Of a stretch of DNA of 64,000 nucleotides, positions 42,905 through 53,014 are shown piece after piece. The stretch comes from Pinibacter aurantiacus (lineage in GTDB: Bacteria; Bacteroidota; Bacteroidia; Chitinophagales; Chitinophagaceae). The translations under genes were made by a program, and so were the position numbers. The stretch is taken from contig NZ_JAHSPG010000018.1 in NCBI RefSeq assembly GCF_019130065.1, positions 558,001 to 622,000 of the forward strand, read 5' to 3'. Numbering within the stretch: position 1 is the stretch's first letter; each line of letters begins with the position of its first letter. The notes below the pieces were generated by a model that saw only the letters and a list, made by a program, of their open reading frames with translations, made no database searches and was not told the origin of the DNA.

Positions 42905-43489
42905 ATGTCTAATGAGCTTTTTATTGACGAAAAAGAGCTGCTAACTTGTATAGCCGCAGGAGATGAAGCTGCATTCCGACAGATATTTCATGCTCATTAT
43001 AATAAGTTGGCCTCTTTTGTACAGAAACTTACAAAATCACACAGCACTACAGAAGAACTTGTGCAGGATGTGTTTGTAAAGGTTTGGCTGAACCGCTCCG
43101 AACTCGCTTCCATCGCCAAATTCGAATCATGGATGTATGTTATTGCTCGCAACCATGTGTTTAATCATCTCAAAAAAACTGCACGCGAATACCAGCAACA
43201 ACAAGCCTGGCTGGAACTGGTGGGAGCAGACAATTTGGAAATTGCCGGCCAGAGTGATGCAGTAGACATGTACTCCTTTATAGAAAAGTCTATAGAAAAA
43301 TTGCCCCCGCAGCAAAAAAAGATATACTTACTAAAGCGCCAAAACGGCCTCAGGAATGAAGAAATCGCCCAGCAGCTAAACATTTCGATGGAGACGGTGA
43401 AGAAACATTTCACACTTGCGCTGCGTTTTATTAAAGATCATGCAAGGCACGGTATTGAAGTGCTTGTTGTGTTTTCTTTGCTTTTTTAA
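42905..43489 (+). CDS. ECF sigma-70 factor (PUL-2)
   Basis: This 194-aa sigma factor has region 2 motifs (HSTTEELVQDVFVKVWLNRSEL, FESWMYVIARNHVFNHLKK) and region 4 motifs (IEKLPPQQKKIYLLKRQNGLRNEEIAQQLNISMETVKKHFTLALRFI). It should activate the downstream PUL. The FecR-type partner starts 405 bp later, with a dispersed repeat in between. The start ATG at 42905 is the only good one. It is diverged from the PUL-1 sigma, so cross-talk is unlikely. Confidence 0.95.
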   Translation: MSNELFIDEKELLTCIAAGDEAAFRQIFHAHYNKLASFVQKLTKSHSTTEELVQDVFVKVWLNRSELASIAKFESWMYVIARNHVFNHLKKTAREYQQQQAWLELVGADNLEIAGQSDAVDMYSFIEKSIEKLPPQQKKIYLLKRQNGLRNEEIAQQLNISMETVKKHFTLALRFIKDHARHGIEVLVVFSLLF

Positions 43490-43665
43490 AAAAAAGTCAT
43501 CTAGCCATTACCACTTTTTTATCACTCCATTGTCTAGTAATATAAAGGACGCTTAGAAACCCTTTTTACAGAATTTTTTCACGATTATATTTTGAAGGAG
43601 TTTATCCTTAACGGGTCGTTCGTAGCCATGCATAAATTAACAATACAGTTTAAACACGTCAGGAT

Positions 43666-43808
43666 ATTAATGCCCTACGGGCAAAAATTGACAATGCGCT
43701 GCTTTCTATTGATATTGTTTCCCTACGGGAATAGTTCCATTGCCCGTAGGGCATAGACGTCAATAGAGAATACAACACGAAGGAAAATATTGTCCGTAGG
43801 ACATTAAC
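43666..43808. repeat. Dispersed ~140-bp palindromic element, copy 2
   Basis: It starts attaatgccctacgggcaa and ends ttgtccgtaggacattaac. It contains tctattgatattgtttccct, acgggaa, and ttgcccgtagggcatagacg near the centre, in the same order as copies 1 and 3. It separates the sigma and fecR genes of PUL-2, so it would lie within their shared transcript. Confidence 0.8.
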
Positions 43809-43894
43809 CCGGCATGTACGAAGTTGCTTAAATAAGCGACCTACACCAAATACAGTGATTTTTTTCTGTTTCAAAAATCAACATAAAAATTGCC

Positions 43895-45055
43895 ATGCCC
43901 GACGTACGATTGCAATACTTGCTTGAAATTTATTTTAAAGGAACTGCCTCCAACCAGGAGACAATGGAACTCATGCGTATTCTGGAAAAAGAGGAATCCA
44001 ACGAAGAGCTTCAATCTTTGCTGGACAGCATGTGGAGCCGTTTTGCACCAACAAGTGAAGCCTGGACAGAAGAAAAAAAAGAAGAACAATTTGATGAAGT
44101 TTTGCAGAAAATAGGACTTTACCCTATTCCTGTTAAACGAATGAAAACGTGGCATAAAGTAGCCGCAGCAGCAGTGGTAGGAAGCATCGTAGCAACCACG
44201 GCTTTTTTTTACACTACCCATCGTACAACCATTCAGCAACCCGAAATTATTGCTGCGAAAAAAACAGTAAATGATATTCCTCCCGGAAAGGACAGGGCAT
44301 TTTTAACACTACAGGATGGGAAGAAAGTTGACCTGGATAGCTTGCAAAAAAGCAATGCAGGCCTGTACGGTTTTCAAAAAAAGAACGACCATGAAATCGC
44401 GTTCAACAACGCATCCTCTCATACTATTACTTACAACACACTTGCTACTCCCAAAGGAGGAAAATATAAACTGATGCTGCCCGATGGAAGCATGGTATGG
44501 CTCAATGCGGCCTCTACATTGCGCTTTCCCACTGCATTTCAAGGCGACACAAGGGATGTCACACTTACAGGCGAAGCATACTTTGAAATAGCACAGAATG
44601 CCAAACAACCTTTTCACGTGAAAGTGAATGATATGGATGTGCAGGTATTGGGCACAAATTTCAATGTGATGGCCTACGATGATGAAAGCTCTATTAACAC
44701 GACACTTTTGGAGGGGGCAGTAAAAGTTTCGCAGGGAAACCGTTCAGGCATTCTAAAACCCGGCCAGCTATCTGCCGTAAATAGCGATGGTGCGCTAAAG
44801 ATCAGCGAAGCAGATATTGAAGAAACAATGGCATGGAAAAATGATCAGTTTGTATTCAAATCATACGATTTTAAAAAGATCATGCGGCAACTGGAACGCT
44901 GGTACAACGTAACCGTAGTGTACAAAAGCAAAATACCTGAAGGAAAATATTCTGGCATTATCGGCAGAAACAATAACATTTCACAAGTACTGAATATATT
45001 GAAAGCTTCGGGGATTTCATTCAATATTAACGACAACACCATTGTTGTTGAGTAG
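43895..45055 (+). CDS. FecR-family anti-sigma factor (PUL-2)
   Basis: The 386-aa protein has a cytoplasmic N-terminus, one membrane segment (VAAAAVVGSIVATTAFFY, residues ~88-106), a periplasmic FecR domain (LATPKGGKYKLMLPDGSMVWL, GEAYFEIAQNAKQPF, LLEGAVKVSQG) and a C-terminal DUF4974 region (FVFKSYDFKKIMRQLERWYNV). It should hold the PUL-2 sigma inactive and respond to the STN domain of the next gene. It follows the sigma gene on the same strand and precedes susC. Confidence 0.95.
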   Translation: MPDVRLQYLLEIYFKGTASNQETMELMRILEKEESNEELQSLLDSMWSRFAPTSEAWTEEKKEEQFDEVLQKIGLYPIPVKRMKTWHKVAAAAVVGSIVATTAFFYTTHRTTIQQPEIIAAKKTVNDIPPGKDRAFLTLQDGKKVDLDSLQKSNAGLYGFQKKNDHEIAFNNASSHTITYNTLATPKGGKYKLMLPDGSMVWLNAASTLRFPTAFQGDTRDVTLTGEAYFEIAQNAKQPFHVKVNDMDVQVLGTNFNVMAYDDESSINTTLLEGAVKVSQGNRSGILKPGQLSAVNSDGALKISEADIEETMAWKNDQFVFKSYDFKKIMRQLERWYNVTVVYKSKIPEGKYSGIIGRNNNISQVLNILKASGISFNINDNTIVVE

Positions 45056-45189
45056 TTGCAACAATTGTCGTCCGCGTGCAGCACCTAAGCCACACAATAG
45101 AAAGAATAGACAACTTCATACATTAACCAAAACCAAAGCTTGCTATATGAAAATGAGAAAAACTTAAGCCTCAAAAAATAGTTCAAAAT

Positions 45190-45240
45190 AAAAACCGGGA
45201 AACGGTTGCGACGTTCCCCGGCAGAAGTTTGAACTAAACC
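45190..45240 (+). promoter_or_regulatory. Leader hairpin between fecR and susC (PUL-2)
   Basis: The hairpin 45195-45221 has stem ccgggaaacg paired with cgttccccgg, loop gttg-like. AAAAA precedes it and CAGAAGTTTGAACTAAA follows. Compared with PUL-1 the arms differ in sequence, but the outer CCGG ends, the A-run in front and the following G(R)GAA...CTAAA are kept. Conservation of shape and flank suggests function. Confidence 0.5.
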
Positions 45241-45288
45241 GCACAACACGTCAGTATTGTAATTGTCTCATCCAAACATCTCAAAAGT

Positions 45289-48200
45289 ATGGAAAATTTT
45301 TCCAGTAAAACCAATGCCTGTAAGAGCAGGCAAAATCTAACGAAACTATTGCTTATTATGAAGGCTACTATTATTTTGGTAGTGATTGCATGTCTTCACG
45401 CAAGTGCCGGCACAATGGCACAAAAAATTACATTATCCGGCAAAAACATGTTGCTGGACAATGTATTTAAAGAAATTCATGAGCAAACCGGCTACCAGTT
45501 TTTTTATCGTGAGGACCTGATGAAGCAGGCACCGCCAGTGAACATCAATGTAAAGAATGCTTCTATAGACGAAACACTAAAGCAGTGCTTAGCCGGCCTG
45601 CCAATAACTTACTCCATTGTTGAAAAAACAATTGTTATAAAACCTGCATCATCAATATCAATTGCAGTGGCACCAATAGTTCTTCCACCTGTTGATGTAG
45701 AAGGAACCATTGTTGACGAATCAGGCAAGCCTGTTGCTAATGCTAGCATTGTTGTGAAAGGCACAACCTTTGGTGTTACATCAGATATAAACGGCAAGTT
45801 TCAATTGAAAAATGGCCAGGAGTCTGCTTCTCTTGTTATAACCTGTGTTGGGTACCAGCGCCAGGAAATTACAGTGAAAGGACATCAGATCATTTCCATT
45901 AAATTAAAACCAGCGAACACTGCTCTTGAAGAAATGGTGATCGTTGGTTATGGCACGCAGAAAAAGACAACTTTAACAGGATCTGTTTCTGTTGCCTCCG
46001 CAAAAGACTTCACTGACCGCCCTGTTACAAACATTACAAACGCGCTACAGGGAAAGCTTTCAGGCGTTACTGTAACAACCAATAATGGTCAGCCGGGAAG
46101 AGATGGCGGAACGATCAACATAAGAGGTATAGGAACCGGCCTTGGTGGTTCTGGTGCGGCAGTATCAAGCCCTATGGTAGTAGTAGATGGCATGGTGGCG
46201 TCGCTGGGAGAAGTAAACCCTAACGACATTGAAAGTGTTACCGTTCTTAAAGATGCATCATCCGCCGCTATCTATGGAGCCAGGGCTTCAAACGGCGTAA
46301 TCCTTGTTACAACGAAGAAAGGAAAGAAAGGATCATTGCATATCAGCTACGATGGTTATTTCGGTGTGCAATCGATTATAAGAAAACCAGATTTTCTTCC
46401 TTCATACCAACAGGCGCAGTTGTACAACGAAGCACTGGTGAATGAAGGTTCCCCAAAAAAATGGACGGACGACGACATCAGACTGTTTCAGGATGGAAGC
46501 GATAAAACCGGTGCGCATCCTAACACCGATTGGCTCGCACTTGCTTACTCACAAAAAGGCTATCAATCCAGCAACAACGTTAGCGTGACCGGCGGCGATG
46601 AGAAAACGAGATACATGTTTTCTGTTGGCTACTTTGATCAAAAGGGGAACGTTGTAAAAACGCAGTACGAGAAATACAACATGCGTTTCAACTTAAACTC
46701 GCAGATAACCAAAAAACTTGGCTTTAATTCAAACGTCTCCTATCTGTATGCGCCGTTCAGTGAGCCTGTGAGCACATACGCAACAAGCTTTTCACAAATC
46801 ATCAGGCAAGTCAATCGCGTTTCCAACACTGTTCCTTACAAATGGGAGAATGGAGCGTACGGCTATGTTTCTGATGGTTCGCCAATGGCATGGCTCGAAT
46901 CACCTTCTGTCAACAAATGGCAGAACTATACTTTCACCGGCAACATTGGCCTGGACTATGCGCCAATTACGGGTCTTCACCTGAAGCCTTCATTTGGGTA
47001 CAGACTAGCAACGGGTCAGCAACAACAATTTGTAGCCGATATTCAATATTACAAAGGCGGGCCTGCAGGCACTCCTTTGACGCCAACAAAATACCAGGGG
47101 CCTAATAACTTAACCAACGCGACAGACAGAACAACCTACACGTTGTTGCAAATGCTTGCGGAATATGAAAAAGCTCTCGGTCAGCATCATTTCAGATTGT
47201 TAGCTGGTGCATCGCAAGAGTATTCCATATACAATTATTTCTCCGCTTATCGCCAGGGATTCCTGAACAATTCCATTACTGAAATCAACGCAGCACCGGC
47301 AGATGGCCAGGTTGCGCAAGGTTATGCCAACGACTGGGCATTGCAATCAGTTTTCGGAAGATTGACTTATGATTGGGCAGATAAATATTTATTTGAAGCC
47401 AACGTTAGATATGACGGATCATCTCGTTTCGCTCCCGGCAAGCGCTGGGGTAGCTTCCCGTCGTTTTCTGCAGGATGGGTTATTTCAAAAGAATCATTCT
47501 TCGAGAATTTGAGGAGTTCGGTTAACCTGTTAAAACTAAGGGCATCATGGGGCAGACTGGGTAACCAGCAAATTTCAAACTATCCAACCATCTCTACTGT
47601 TGCACCGGGCCAGGCGTATTCTTTCAACCAAAGCCTTGTGTCTGGCATTGCACCTACATCAGGCGCCAATACTGACATTCAGTGGGAGAGAACAGAAACT
47701 TATGGTGCAGGTATCGATGCTGCATTCCTGAGGAACAGACTTACATTCTCGTTTGACCTGTTCAACAAAAACACCAATAATATTTTGATGGTGTTGCCAA
47801 TTGGTGCGCCATATGCGCTGGATGCTCCTTATCAAAATGCCGGTGCAATGACGAACAAAGGTTTTGAAGTAAACCTCGGTTATGCAGATCATGCTGGAAA
47901 ACTAAACTACTCAGTTAACGGTAACGTGACATACACAAAAAACACCGTGACTGATCTGAAAGGAGCGGGGCCATTCATTAGCGGCGGTACATTTTACAAT
48001 GTAGGTTATCCTTTCTCTTCTTTGTATGGTCTTGAGGCAATGGGCATCTATCAAACGAAAGATGATGTGAAAGGCACAGCGGTGCTCAATTCAAAAGTTG
48101 GCCCCGGCGATTTGAAATACAAAGATCAAAACAATGATGGCGTGATCGATGCAAAAGACAGAGTATATCTTGGTACTTATTTTCCTAAATACACATTTGG

Positions 48201-48666
48201 CCTTACTGCTACTGCAGAATACAAAGGCTTCCAGTTAAGTTTATTTTTCCAGGGTGCAGCAGCTGTTAAAGCAGCAGGCGGTAACCTGATAGGACAGATT
48301 GGTGCCGATGTACAAAAACCAACAAGCGTGTTCCTTGACAGATGGACGCCAGACAATCACTCAACAACCTTTCCAAGAGCATGGTACAAATACACACAAA
48401 ACGATCCATCGTCTAACCCGTCATCCTTTTGGGTGAAAGATGCTTCGTATGTGCGTTTGAAAAACATACAGCTGTCTTACAGTTTGCCAAAAGCGTGGAT
48501 AAACAAAGCTCATTTAAGCAATGTGAGAATCTTTTATAGTGGACAAAACGTGTTAACCTTCACAAAATTCTACAAATGGATAGATCCTGAAATTGGCTCT
48601 ACTGCCAGTATCAATGCTTACCCTCAGGTGATGGTTAATTCAGTTGGTTTAAATGTTACATTCTAA
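45289..48666 (+). CDS. susC: SusC/RagA-family TonB-dependent transporter with STN domain (PUL-2)
   Basis: This 1125-aa outer-membrane transporter has a signal peptide (~residues 20-45, ending AGTMAQ), an STN domain at ~47-120 (LDNVFKEIHEQTGYQFFYRE), a carboxypeptidase-regulatory-like domain at ~140-220 (GTIVDESGKPVANASIVVKG), a plug starting VIVGYGTQKKTTLTGSV with IESVTVLKDASSAAIYGARA, and a barrel ending VNSVGLNVTF. With SusD it forms the uptake complex for the PUL-2 glycan. The STN domain links it to the FecR and sigma pair upstream. Confidence 0.97.
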   Translation: MENFSSKTNACKSRQNLTKLLLIMKATIILVVIACLHASAGTMAQKITLSGKNMLLDNVFKEIHEQTGYQFFYREDLMKQAPPVNINVKNASIDETLKQCLAGLPITYSIVEKTIVIKPASSISIAVAPIVLPPVDVEGTIVDESGKPVANASIVVKGTTFGVTSDINGKFQLKNGQESASLVITCVGYQRQEITVKGHQIISIKLKPANTALEEMVIVGYGTQKKTTLTGSVSVASAKDFTDRPVTNITNALQGKLSGVTVTTNNGQPGRDGGTINIRGIGTGLGGSGAAVSSPMVVVDGMVASLGEVNPNDIESVTVLKDASSAAIYGARASNGVILVTTKKGKKGSLHISYDGYFGVQSIIRKPDFLPSYQQAQLYNEALVNEGSPKKWTDDDIRLFQDGSDKTGAHPNTDWLALAYSQKGYQSSNNVSVTGGDEKTRYMFSVGYFDQKGNVVKTQYEKYNMRFNLNSQITKKLGFNSNVSYLYAPFSEPVSTYATSFSQIIRQVNRVSNTVPYKWENGAYGYVSDGSPMAWLESPSVNKWQNYTFTGNIGLDYAPITGLHLKPSFGYRLATGQQQQFVADIQYYKGGPAGTPLTPTKYQGPNNLTNATDRTTYTLLQMLAEYEKALGQHHFRLLAGASQEYSIYNYFSAYRQGFLNNSITEINAAPADGQVAQGYANDWALQSVFGRLTYDWADKYLFEANVRYDGSSRFAPGKRWGSFPSFSAGWVISKESFFENLRSSVNLLKLRASWGRLGNQQISNYPTISTVAPGQAYSFNQSLVSGIAPTSGANTDIQWERTETYGAGIDAAFLRNRLTFSFDLFNKNTNNILMVLPIGAPYALDAPYQNAGAMTNKGFEVNLGYADHAGKLNYSVNGNVTYTKNTVTDLKGAGPFISGGTFYNVGYPFSSLYGLEAMGIYQTKDDVKGTAVLNSKVGPGDLKYKDQNNDGVIDAKDRVYLGTYFPKYTFGLTATAEYKGFQLSLFFQGAAAVKAAGGNLIGQIGADVQKPTSVFLDRWTPDNHSTTFPRAWYKYTQNDPSSNPSSFWVKDASYVRLKNIQLSYSLPKAWINKAHLSNVRIFYSGQNVLTFTKFYKWIDPEIGSTASINAYPQVMVNSVGLNVTF

Positions 48667-48674
48667 AATTTTGA

Positions 48675-50279
48675 TTGATGAAAAAAATAACAATATTTCT
48701 TTTTGCCGCTGCTGTTTTTTCAAGCTGCAAAAAAGACATTCTTAATACGGCTCCTTTAGATGCATATAGCAACTCAACTTTATGGAAATCGCAAAACGAT
48801 GCGCTCGCAGCATTAAACGGATGCTACAGCGCATGGGAAGTAGGCGATAACGTTGTGTACGATGATTGTATTTCTGACAATGCCTATGATCAGTTTCCAT
48901 GGGAAGGCTATGAAACATTCGCGTCGGGGCTGGCTACAGCAAGTGATCCGGGAGTAAATAAATACAGCTATACTACGATTCAAAGATGTAACTGGTTCCT
49001 GGATAATATTGACAATGTTCCTGCCACCAAAATAGATGCGACTATCAAAGAGAGAATGAAGGCAGAGGCAAGATTTCTAAGAGCCTACAAATATTTTGTG
49101 CTTGGCCAGAATTACGGTGATGTTCCTTTTGTGGAACATGCGATAACGCCCACTGAGGCAAACAGTATTAAGCAAAAGCCTAAAGCCGACATCATTAATT
49201 TTGTTCTTTCCGAACTGAATACAATCGCGCCATCATTACCTGTAAGCTACACCAGCAGCGATATTGGCAGAATCACCCGCGGTGCGGCCCTTGCACTGAA
49301 GGCAAGAGTAGAGTTGTTTAATGGAAAATATTCAGACTGTATCGCCACCACGCAGCAGTTGATGAAATCGCCATTCTCCTACAGCTTGTATCCGAATTAT
49401 TCAGAAATGTTCAGACCACAAAATGCCAACAACCAGGAAGTGATACTTGATGCGCAATATTTGTTGAACACCAACAGCGCATGGGTACTGATCGTTCTTG
49501 CACCCAATTCATCAGGTGGCTGGAGTTCTGTGGCGCCAACGCAATCGCTGATCGACGCTTATGAAACCATCAACGGTAAAACCATTCAGAACGACCCTTC
49601 ATACGATCCTGCACAACCTTACAAGAACAGAGACCCGAGAATGGAGGCAAGTATCATCAGACCGGGCAGTATGTATATGGGCAACTATTTCGATCCGCTA
49701 AGTTCAAATTCTTCAGATGTGCGTGGTGGTAACAACGCTTCGCCAACAGGTTACAACTTTAGAAAGTACATTGAGAACCTTGACGACTTTAATGGCACAA
49801 GTTATGGCGCTGGCGACCTCAGCAACACGGGCCAAACGTTTATAGTGATACGCTATGCAGAAGTGCTGTTGACGTATGCAGAAGCAAAGATTGAGGCAAA
49901 CCAAATCGATCAGTCAGTGTATGATGCTATCAACACCGTGAGAAGCAGAGTGCACATGCCGTCTGTAACAAGTGCCATGTATCCTGACCAGGCTTCACTT
50001 CGCACACTGGTGCGCAGAGAAAGAAGAGTAGAGCTTGCCGGTGAAGGCCTGCGCTGGTACGATATACAACGCTGGAAAACCGCTGCAACAGTGTTGACTG
50101 GAGATGTATATGGTTGCCAGGACGGCACGGTGAATACGTCTAACGGTGCAGTAACACTGGTTCCAAACACAAATATCAATATAGGCAACAGGGCATTTGT
50201 AGATAAAAATTATCTGTGGCCAATTCCACAAAAAGAAATTGATATCAACAAAAATCTCAAGCAGAACAACGGTTACTAA
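48675..50279 (+). CDS. susD: SusD/RagB-family glycan-binding lipoprotein (PUL-2)
   Basis: The 534-aa product starts 8 bp after the susC stop. It has a lipoprotein signal with lipobox SSC at residue ~16, LNTAPLDAYSNSTLWKSQ, the helix ARFLRAYKYFVLGQNYGDVPFV, EVLLTYAEAKIEANQ, RRVELAGEGLRWYDIQRWK and the typical ending LWPIPQKEIDIN...QNNGY. It binds the glycan at the surface and hands it to SusC. All family hallmarks are present. Confidence 0.97.
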   Translation: MMKKITIFLFAAAVFSSCKKDILNTAPLDAYSNSTLWKSQNDALAALNGCYSAWEVGDNVVYDDCISDNAYDQFPWEGYETFASGLATASDPGVNKYSYTTIQRCNWFLDNIDNVPATKIDATIKERMKAEARFLRAYKYFVLGQNYGDVPFVEHAITPTEANSIKQKPKADIINFVLSELNTIAPSLPVSYTSSDIGRITRGAALALKARVELFNGKYSDCIATTQQLMKSPFSYSLYPNYSEMFRPQNANNQEVILDAQYLLNTNSAWVLIVLAPNSSGGWSSVAPTQSLIDAYETINGKTIQNDPSYDPAQPYKNRDPRMEASIIRPGSMYMGNYFDPLSSNSSDVRGGNNASPTGYNFRKYIENLDDFNGTSYGAGDLSNTGQTFIVIRYAEVLLTYAEAKIEANQIDQSVYDAINTVRSRVHMPSVTSAMYPDQASLRTLVRRERRVELAGEGLRWYDIQRWKTAATVLTGDVYGCQDGTVNTSNGAVTLVPNTNINIGNRAFVDKNYLWPIPQKEIDINKNLKQNNGY

Positions 50280-50402
50280 TATCTTGGGACAGAGCAAAGG
50301 CAAATGTTAGAAAAAAGCAACGACAGGAACTGTAACAAGGGAATGTCGTTGCATTCATTCCCATTTACGCGACGCAGATTGATTACAAAAACAAAGTCAG
50401 AC

Positions 50403-52844
50403 ATGAGGGTATGTTTTCTGTTACTGCTTTTTATTGTTATTGATAAAACACAAGTTGTAGCTCAAAATTCATCGGGTCGTTCAAATCCTGCATTGCAAAA
50501 AAATGCATCGTTTCGAACAGTAAAAGAAGGAAGATGGATAGCCTGGTCAAAAAAACCTGCCATTGCCTGGCAGGACGCATTTGTGACGGGCAATGGCCAT
50601 CACGGCATGATGCCAACAGGAGAGCCGGGAAAAGAGCGACTCATTTGTGTGCACGAAGAATTGTTCCTAAGAGCATGGGATCGCAATAAAATCGCTGTTG
50701 CAAATATTGCAAACCTTTTACCACAGGTTAGACAACTGGCAAACGAAGACCATCTCGGCGAAGCCGCAAAACTCGCTTGTGATGAGGCCCGTAGCCAATT
50801 GACAGCAATGGGTGCACCATTGGCCTGGTCAGTCTTACCACATCCTGCCTTTGACTTAAACTTACAAACACAAACAGAAGGAACAATAAAAAATTATCGC
50901 CGTCAACTGAATATGGAAACCGGCGAAGCCACCACTTATTGGCAGGATAATAAAGGCGCAGTGGAACAGTCTGTTTTTTCCTCACGCATACATGACGTGA
51001 ACGTGCTTCGCATTCGCGCACTTGCAGGTCAAAAATTATCAGTAGAACTAAGCCTTGATGAAACACCCGGTAGAACCGGCAAAATTCTTGAATCAAACGC
51101 CGACAGTTTATTTCGCACGGTAAAAAGCTACGCCGATGAAAAAGGCTGGCTCAGCTATCATGCGCAGTACGCAAAAGACTCTGGTGGATACGAAGGACTC
51201 GCACGGGTTATAACCAATGGAACGGTTGCCGTTTCAGGCAATCACCTACTGGTAAAAGGGGCCAGTGAAATTCTCGTTGTACTGCGCGTTACACCTTTAC
51301 AATACGGAGCCACTTCACAAAGAGCATTCGTACAAAATGAATTGTCCTTACTGCCGTCATCATACGAAACATTGTTTCAGCCGCATGCAAAAGCTCATGC
51401 CGCTATGTTCAATCGTGTATCGTTGGATTTAGGTGCCGCGGCTAAATGGAAAAGTACGCCAACAGAGGAAATGCTTGCAGAAGCAGACTCTAAAGGCATT
51501 ACGCCGCTTTTCCTCGAACAGATGCACGCGATGGGCAGGTATCTGCTTATATCTTCTTCGGGAAAATATCCTCCGCCATTGCAGGGTATCTGGGGTGGTA
51601 GCTGGAACCCTGCATGGATTGGAGGTTTTGTTTTCGACTCCAATGTGAATCTCGCCATCTCTGCCTTTTCAACAGGCGATCTTTCTGAATGTGCCGAATC
51701 TTATTTTGGATATGTGGAGCGACTGCTTCCTGCATGGAGACTCAATGCACGCAATTATTTGGGATGCCGCGGCTTTCTTGTGCCGCATTACAGCGACCCG
51801 GAAAAAGGCTATCTCAATCATTTCGATACCGACTATCCTTGGATGTACTGGCCATCCGGAGCGGGCTGGAACCTAATGCCATTTTATGAGCATGGTATGA
51901 TAACCGGCGATACCGCGTTCCTTCATAAAAGAGTATTGCCACTTTATATCGAGATGGCGCAGTTTTATGAAGACTATCTTGTAAAAGAAAAAGACGGCTA
52001 TTATCATATCGCACCCGGCATATCGCCAGAAAATAATGTGGGAGAGAACACTACAACGCTTGCGAGAGACTGCACCATTGACATTGCAGTAGCAAAAGAA
52101 GTATTTGACCATTTGATCACTTTGGCAAAAATGTTTCACCTGGACAAAGAAGACATTGCTAAGTGGCAGCAGTACCATGATAACATAGTGCCGTACGGAA
52201 TTAATGCAGATGGCGCATTGGCAGAATGGGTGCCTCCATCGTATCCCGATAATTATGCGCATCGCCATAATTCGCACCTGTATGCAGTATTTCCTGGCAC
52301 TGAATTTCTTCAACCCGGTGCTGATACAAAACTGCTGGACGCTTCACGTGTAGCACTTGAAAAACGCTTTCAGTTCAACACAGAGTCGGCGCATGGCCTC
52401 GTGCATATTGCCTTGATGGCCGCACGTTTACATGACGCGGAAAAAGTATTGGCAAATCTTAATCGTTTTGCAAAAAGCAAATACGTATATACAGGGCTTT
52501 CCACTTCCCATAATCCTGCACACGATATTTACAATTTGGATGCAGCGCTTAGCCTGCAGCGGTTGTTATCTGAATCAATCGTTTTCTCGCAGCCCCGTCG
52601 CATTGAATTCCTACCGGCTTGTGCAGCTAATTTTCCAGCCGGTACAATAACAGGAGTGTGTATTCATGGAGGGCATAAACTAAATGTTACATGGGCAAAT
52701 GGCTCGCTTGTAAGTGCTGTTATAAAAGCAGGAACAAATGACATTTGCACAGTTGTTTATAATAACAAACAAAAAACAATGAAACTGGTCGCAGGCAAAC
52801 AGTATGTATTAAATGGAGAAATAAAAGTCATTGCAGAAAAATGA
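50403..52844 (+). CDS. Glycoside hydrolase family 95 (alpha-L-fucosidase / alpha-L-galactosidase)
   Basis: I chose the ATG at 50403 because it starts a signal peptide (RVCFLLLLFIVIDKTQVVAQ); an ATG at 50304 would add 33 residues. The 813-aa enzyme has the GH95 N-terminal beta domain (WQDAFVTGNGHHGMMPTGEP, LFLRAWDR) and the (alpha/alpha)6 barrel with QGIWGGSWNPAWIGGFVFDS, NVNLAIS, HIAPGISPENNVG and HRHNSHLYAVFPG, which correspond to the family's substrate and acid/base regions. It should cut terminal alpha-L-fucose or alpha-L-galactose. It follows susD in the operon. Confidence 0.92.
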   Translation: MRVCFLLLLFIVIDKTQVVAQNSSGRSNPALQKNASFRTVKEGRWIAWSKKPAIAWQDAFVTGNGHHGMMPTGEPGKERLICVHEELFLRAWDRNKIAVANIANLLPQVRQLANEDHLGEAAKLACDEARSQLTAMGAPLAWSVLPHPAFDLNLQTQTEGTIKNYRRQLNMETGEATTYWQDNKGAVEQSVFSSRIHDVNVLRIRALAGQKLSVELSLDETPGRTGKILESNADSLFRTVKSYADEKGWLSYHAQYAKDSGGYEGLARVITNGTVAVSGNHLLVKGASEILVVLRVTPLQYGATSQRAFVQNELSLLPSSYETLFQPHAKAHAAMFNRVSLDLGAAAKWKSTPTEEMLAEADSKGITPLFLEQMHAMGRYLLISSSGKYPPPLQGIWGGSWNPAWIGGFVFDSNVNLAISAFSTGDLSECAESYFGYVERLLPAWRLNARNYLGCRGFLVPHYSDPEKGYLNHFDTDYPWMYWPSGAGWNLMPFYEHGMITGDTAFLHKRVLPLYIEMAQFYEDYLVKEKDGYYHIAPGISPENNVGENTTTLARDCTIDIAVAKEVFDHLITLAKMFHLDKEDIAKWQQYHDNIVPYGINADGALAEWVPPSYPDNYAHRHNSHLYAVFPGTEFLQPGADTKLLDASRVALEKRFQFNTESAHGLVHIALMAARLHDAEKVLANLNRFAKSKYVYTGLSTSHNPAHDIYNLDAALSLQRLLSESIVFSQPRRIEFLPACAANFPAGTITGVCIHGGHKLNVTWANGSLVSAVIKAGTNDICTVVYNNKQKTMKLVAGKQYVLNGEIKVIAEK

Positions 52845-52907
52845 CTCAGGAATATTGCACACTAACTGCCTGACTTTTATTATTTCAAAAAACGAGTAAA
52901 TAAAATA

Positions 52908-52923
52908 ACGCAAGCGTTTGCGC
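52908..52923. promoter_or_regulatory. LacI-type operator-like palindrome before GH35
   Basis: The sequence acgcaagcgtttgcgc matches ACGCAAACGTTTGCGT at 14 of 16 positions. It lies ~100 bp before the GH35 start, in the 170-bp gap after GH95, which suggests a second promoter inside the PUL. Confidence 0.45.
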
Positions 52924-52932
52924 GAGGCTTTC

Positions 52933-52946
52933 TTAATACGTATTAA
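52933..52946. promoter_or_regulatory. Perfect 14-bp palindrome before GH35
   Basis: TTAATACGTATTAA is a perfect palindrome, 9 bp after the LacI-type site and ~68 bp before the GH35 ATG. It could be a second regulator's site. Confidence 0.35.
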
Positions 52947-53014
52947 TACATTTAAAGTCTGTTAACGCAAAATCGCTAAAGATTTAAAATAAAATAACTG
53001 ATTTAACTAGTAAG

